The notes under the pieces were generated by a model. It saw nothing but the letters and a program-made list of their open reading frames with translations. It was not told the DNA's origin and ran no database searches. A stretch of 6,493 nt of DNA from Bacteroidetes/Chlorobi group bacterium ChocPot_Mid (GTDB lineage Bacteria; Bacteroidota; Ignavibacteria; Kapaibacteriales; UBA2268), in assembly GCA_003731675.1 (NCBI GenBank), contig RCNQ01000052.1, forward strand, positions 1 to 6,493, read 5' to 3'. Positions 6,449 to 6,493 of the stretch are shown here, piece after piece. Position numbers and translations under genes: made by a program. Position 1 is the stretch's first letter. Every line of letters starts with the position of its first letter.

Positions 6449-6493
6449 CTAAAGGGGAGTTCTAAAAATTAACATACTGAAAAACAAGAGAAT

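Larger units (their letters stand above)
6286..6493. promoter_or_regulatory. smc upstream non-coding region
   Basis: These 208 AT-rich bases carry no convincing reading frame on either strand. The region holds a consensus DnaA box, a dyad, three copies of AGTTTAAT and a possible promoter pointing right, each listed separately. For smc the best -10 candidate on the minus strand is TATACT (6379-6374), five of six matches to consensus but with no recognisable -35 box. It would give a leader of about 80 bases. The divergent promoter candidate suggests that another gene starts just beyond the right edge. Confidence 0.5.

Noticed and set aside
6286..6493. Chromosomal origin of replication
   Set aside because: There is one perfect DnaA box, no box cluster, no clear unwinding element, and no dnaA, dnaN, gidA or similar origin-linked gene in the window.

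Overview
The window is AT-rich (roughly one third G+C by eye). It holds five protein-coding genes and no RNA genes, mobile elements or CRISPR arrays that I could find. I infer a member of the Bacteroidota/Chlorobiota/Ignavibacteriota (FCB) group. The SMC protein has a 'SYSVIELKM' segment where most SMCs read 'SIIGQG' or similar. The unknown exported protein has a signal peptide ending in 'AQ'. Most start codons lack a strong Shine-Dalgarno sequence, and the genes are very AT-rich. A B. subtilis-type ymdB gene fits Chlorobi or Ignavibacteria better than classical Bacteroidetes, but this is inference from remembered family features, not a search.

Layout from left to right. A minus-strand ymdB-type cyclic-nucleotide phosphodiesterase (9-812) is followed by a 114-base divergent intergenic region. 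Next comes a plus-strand PduO-type cob(I)alamin adenosyltransferase (927-1466). It converges, with only 22 bases between stop codons, on a minus-strand run made of smc (6285 to 2746), an unknown exported protein (2660 to 2094) and purN (2088 to 1489). The exported-protein gene and purN are 5 bases apart and almost certainly co-transcribed. The 85-base gap between smc and the exported-protein gene holds an AT-only palindrome and a strong ribosome binding site. The last 208 bases (6286-6493) are non-coding and form the smc upstream region.

The genes are mostly housekeeping: chromosome condensation and segregation (smc), purine synthesis (purN), adenosylcobalamin formation (pduO) and 2',3'-cyclic nucleotide hydrolysis (ymdB). 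They do not form one pathway. I see no new defence, toxin or mobile system here.

Two things most deserve a second look. First, the SMC ATPase lacks the usual Q-loop glutamine and instead has a glutamine in its signature motif (LSQGE). Second, the smc upstream region combines a perfect consensus DnaA box, a dyad, and three copies of the 8-mer AGTTTAAT, two of them in tandem at an 18-bp period next to a possible -10 element.
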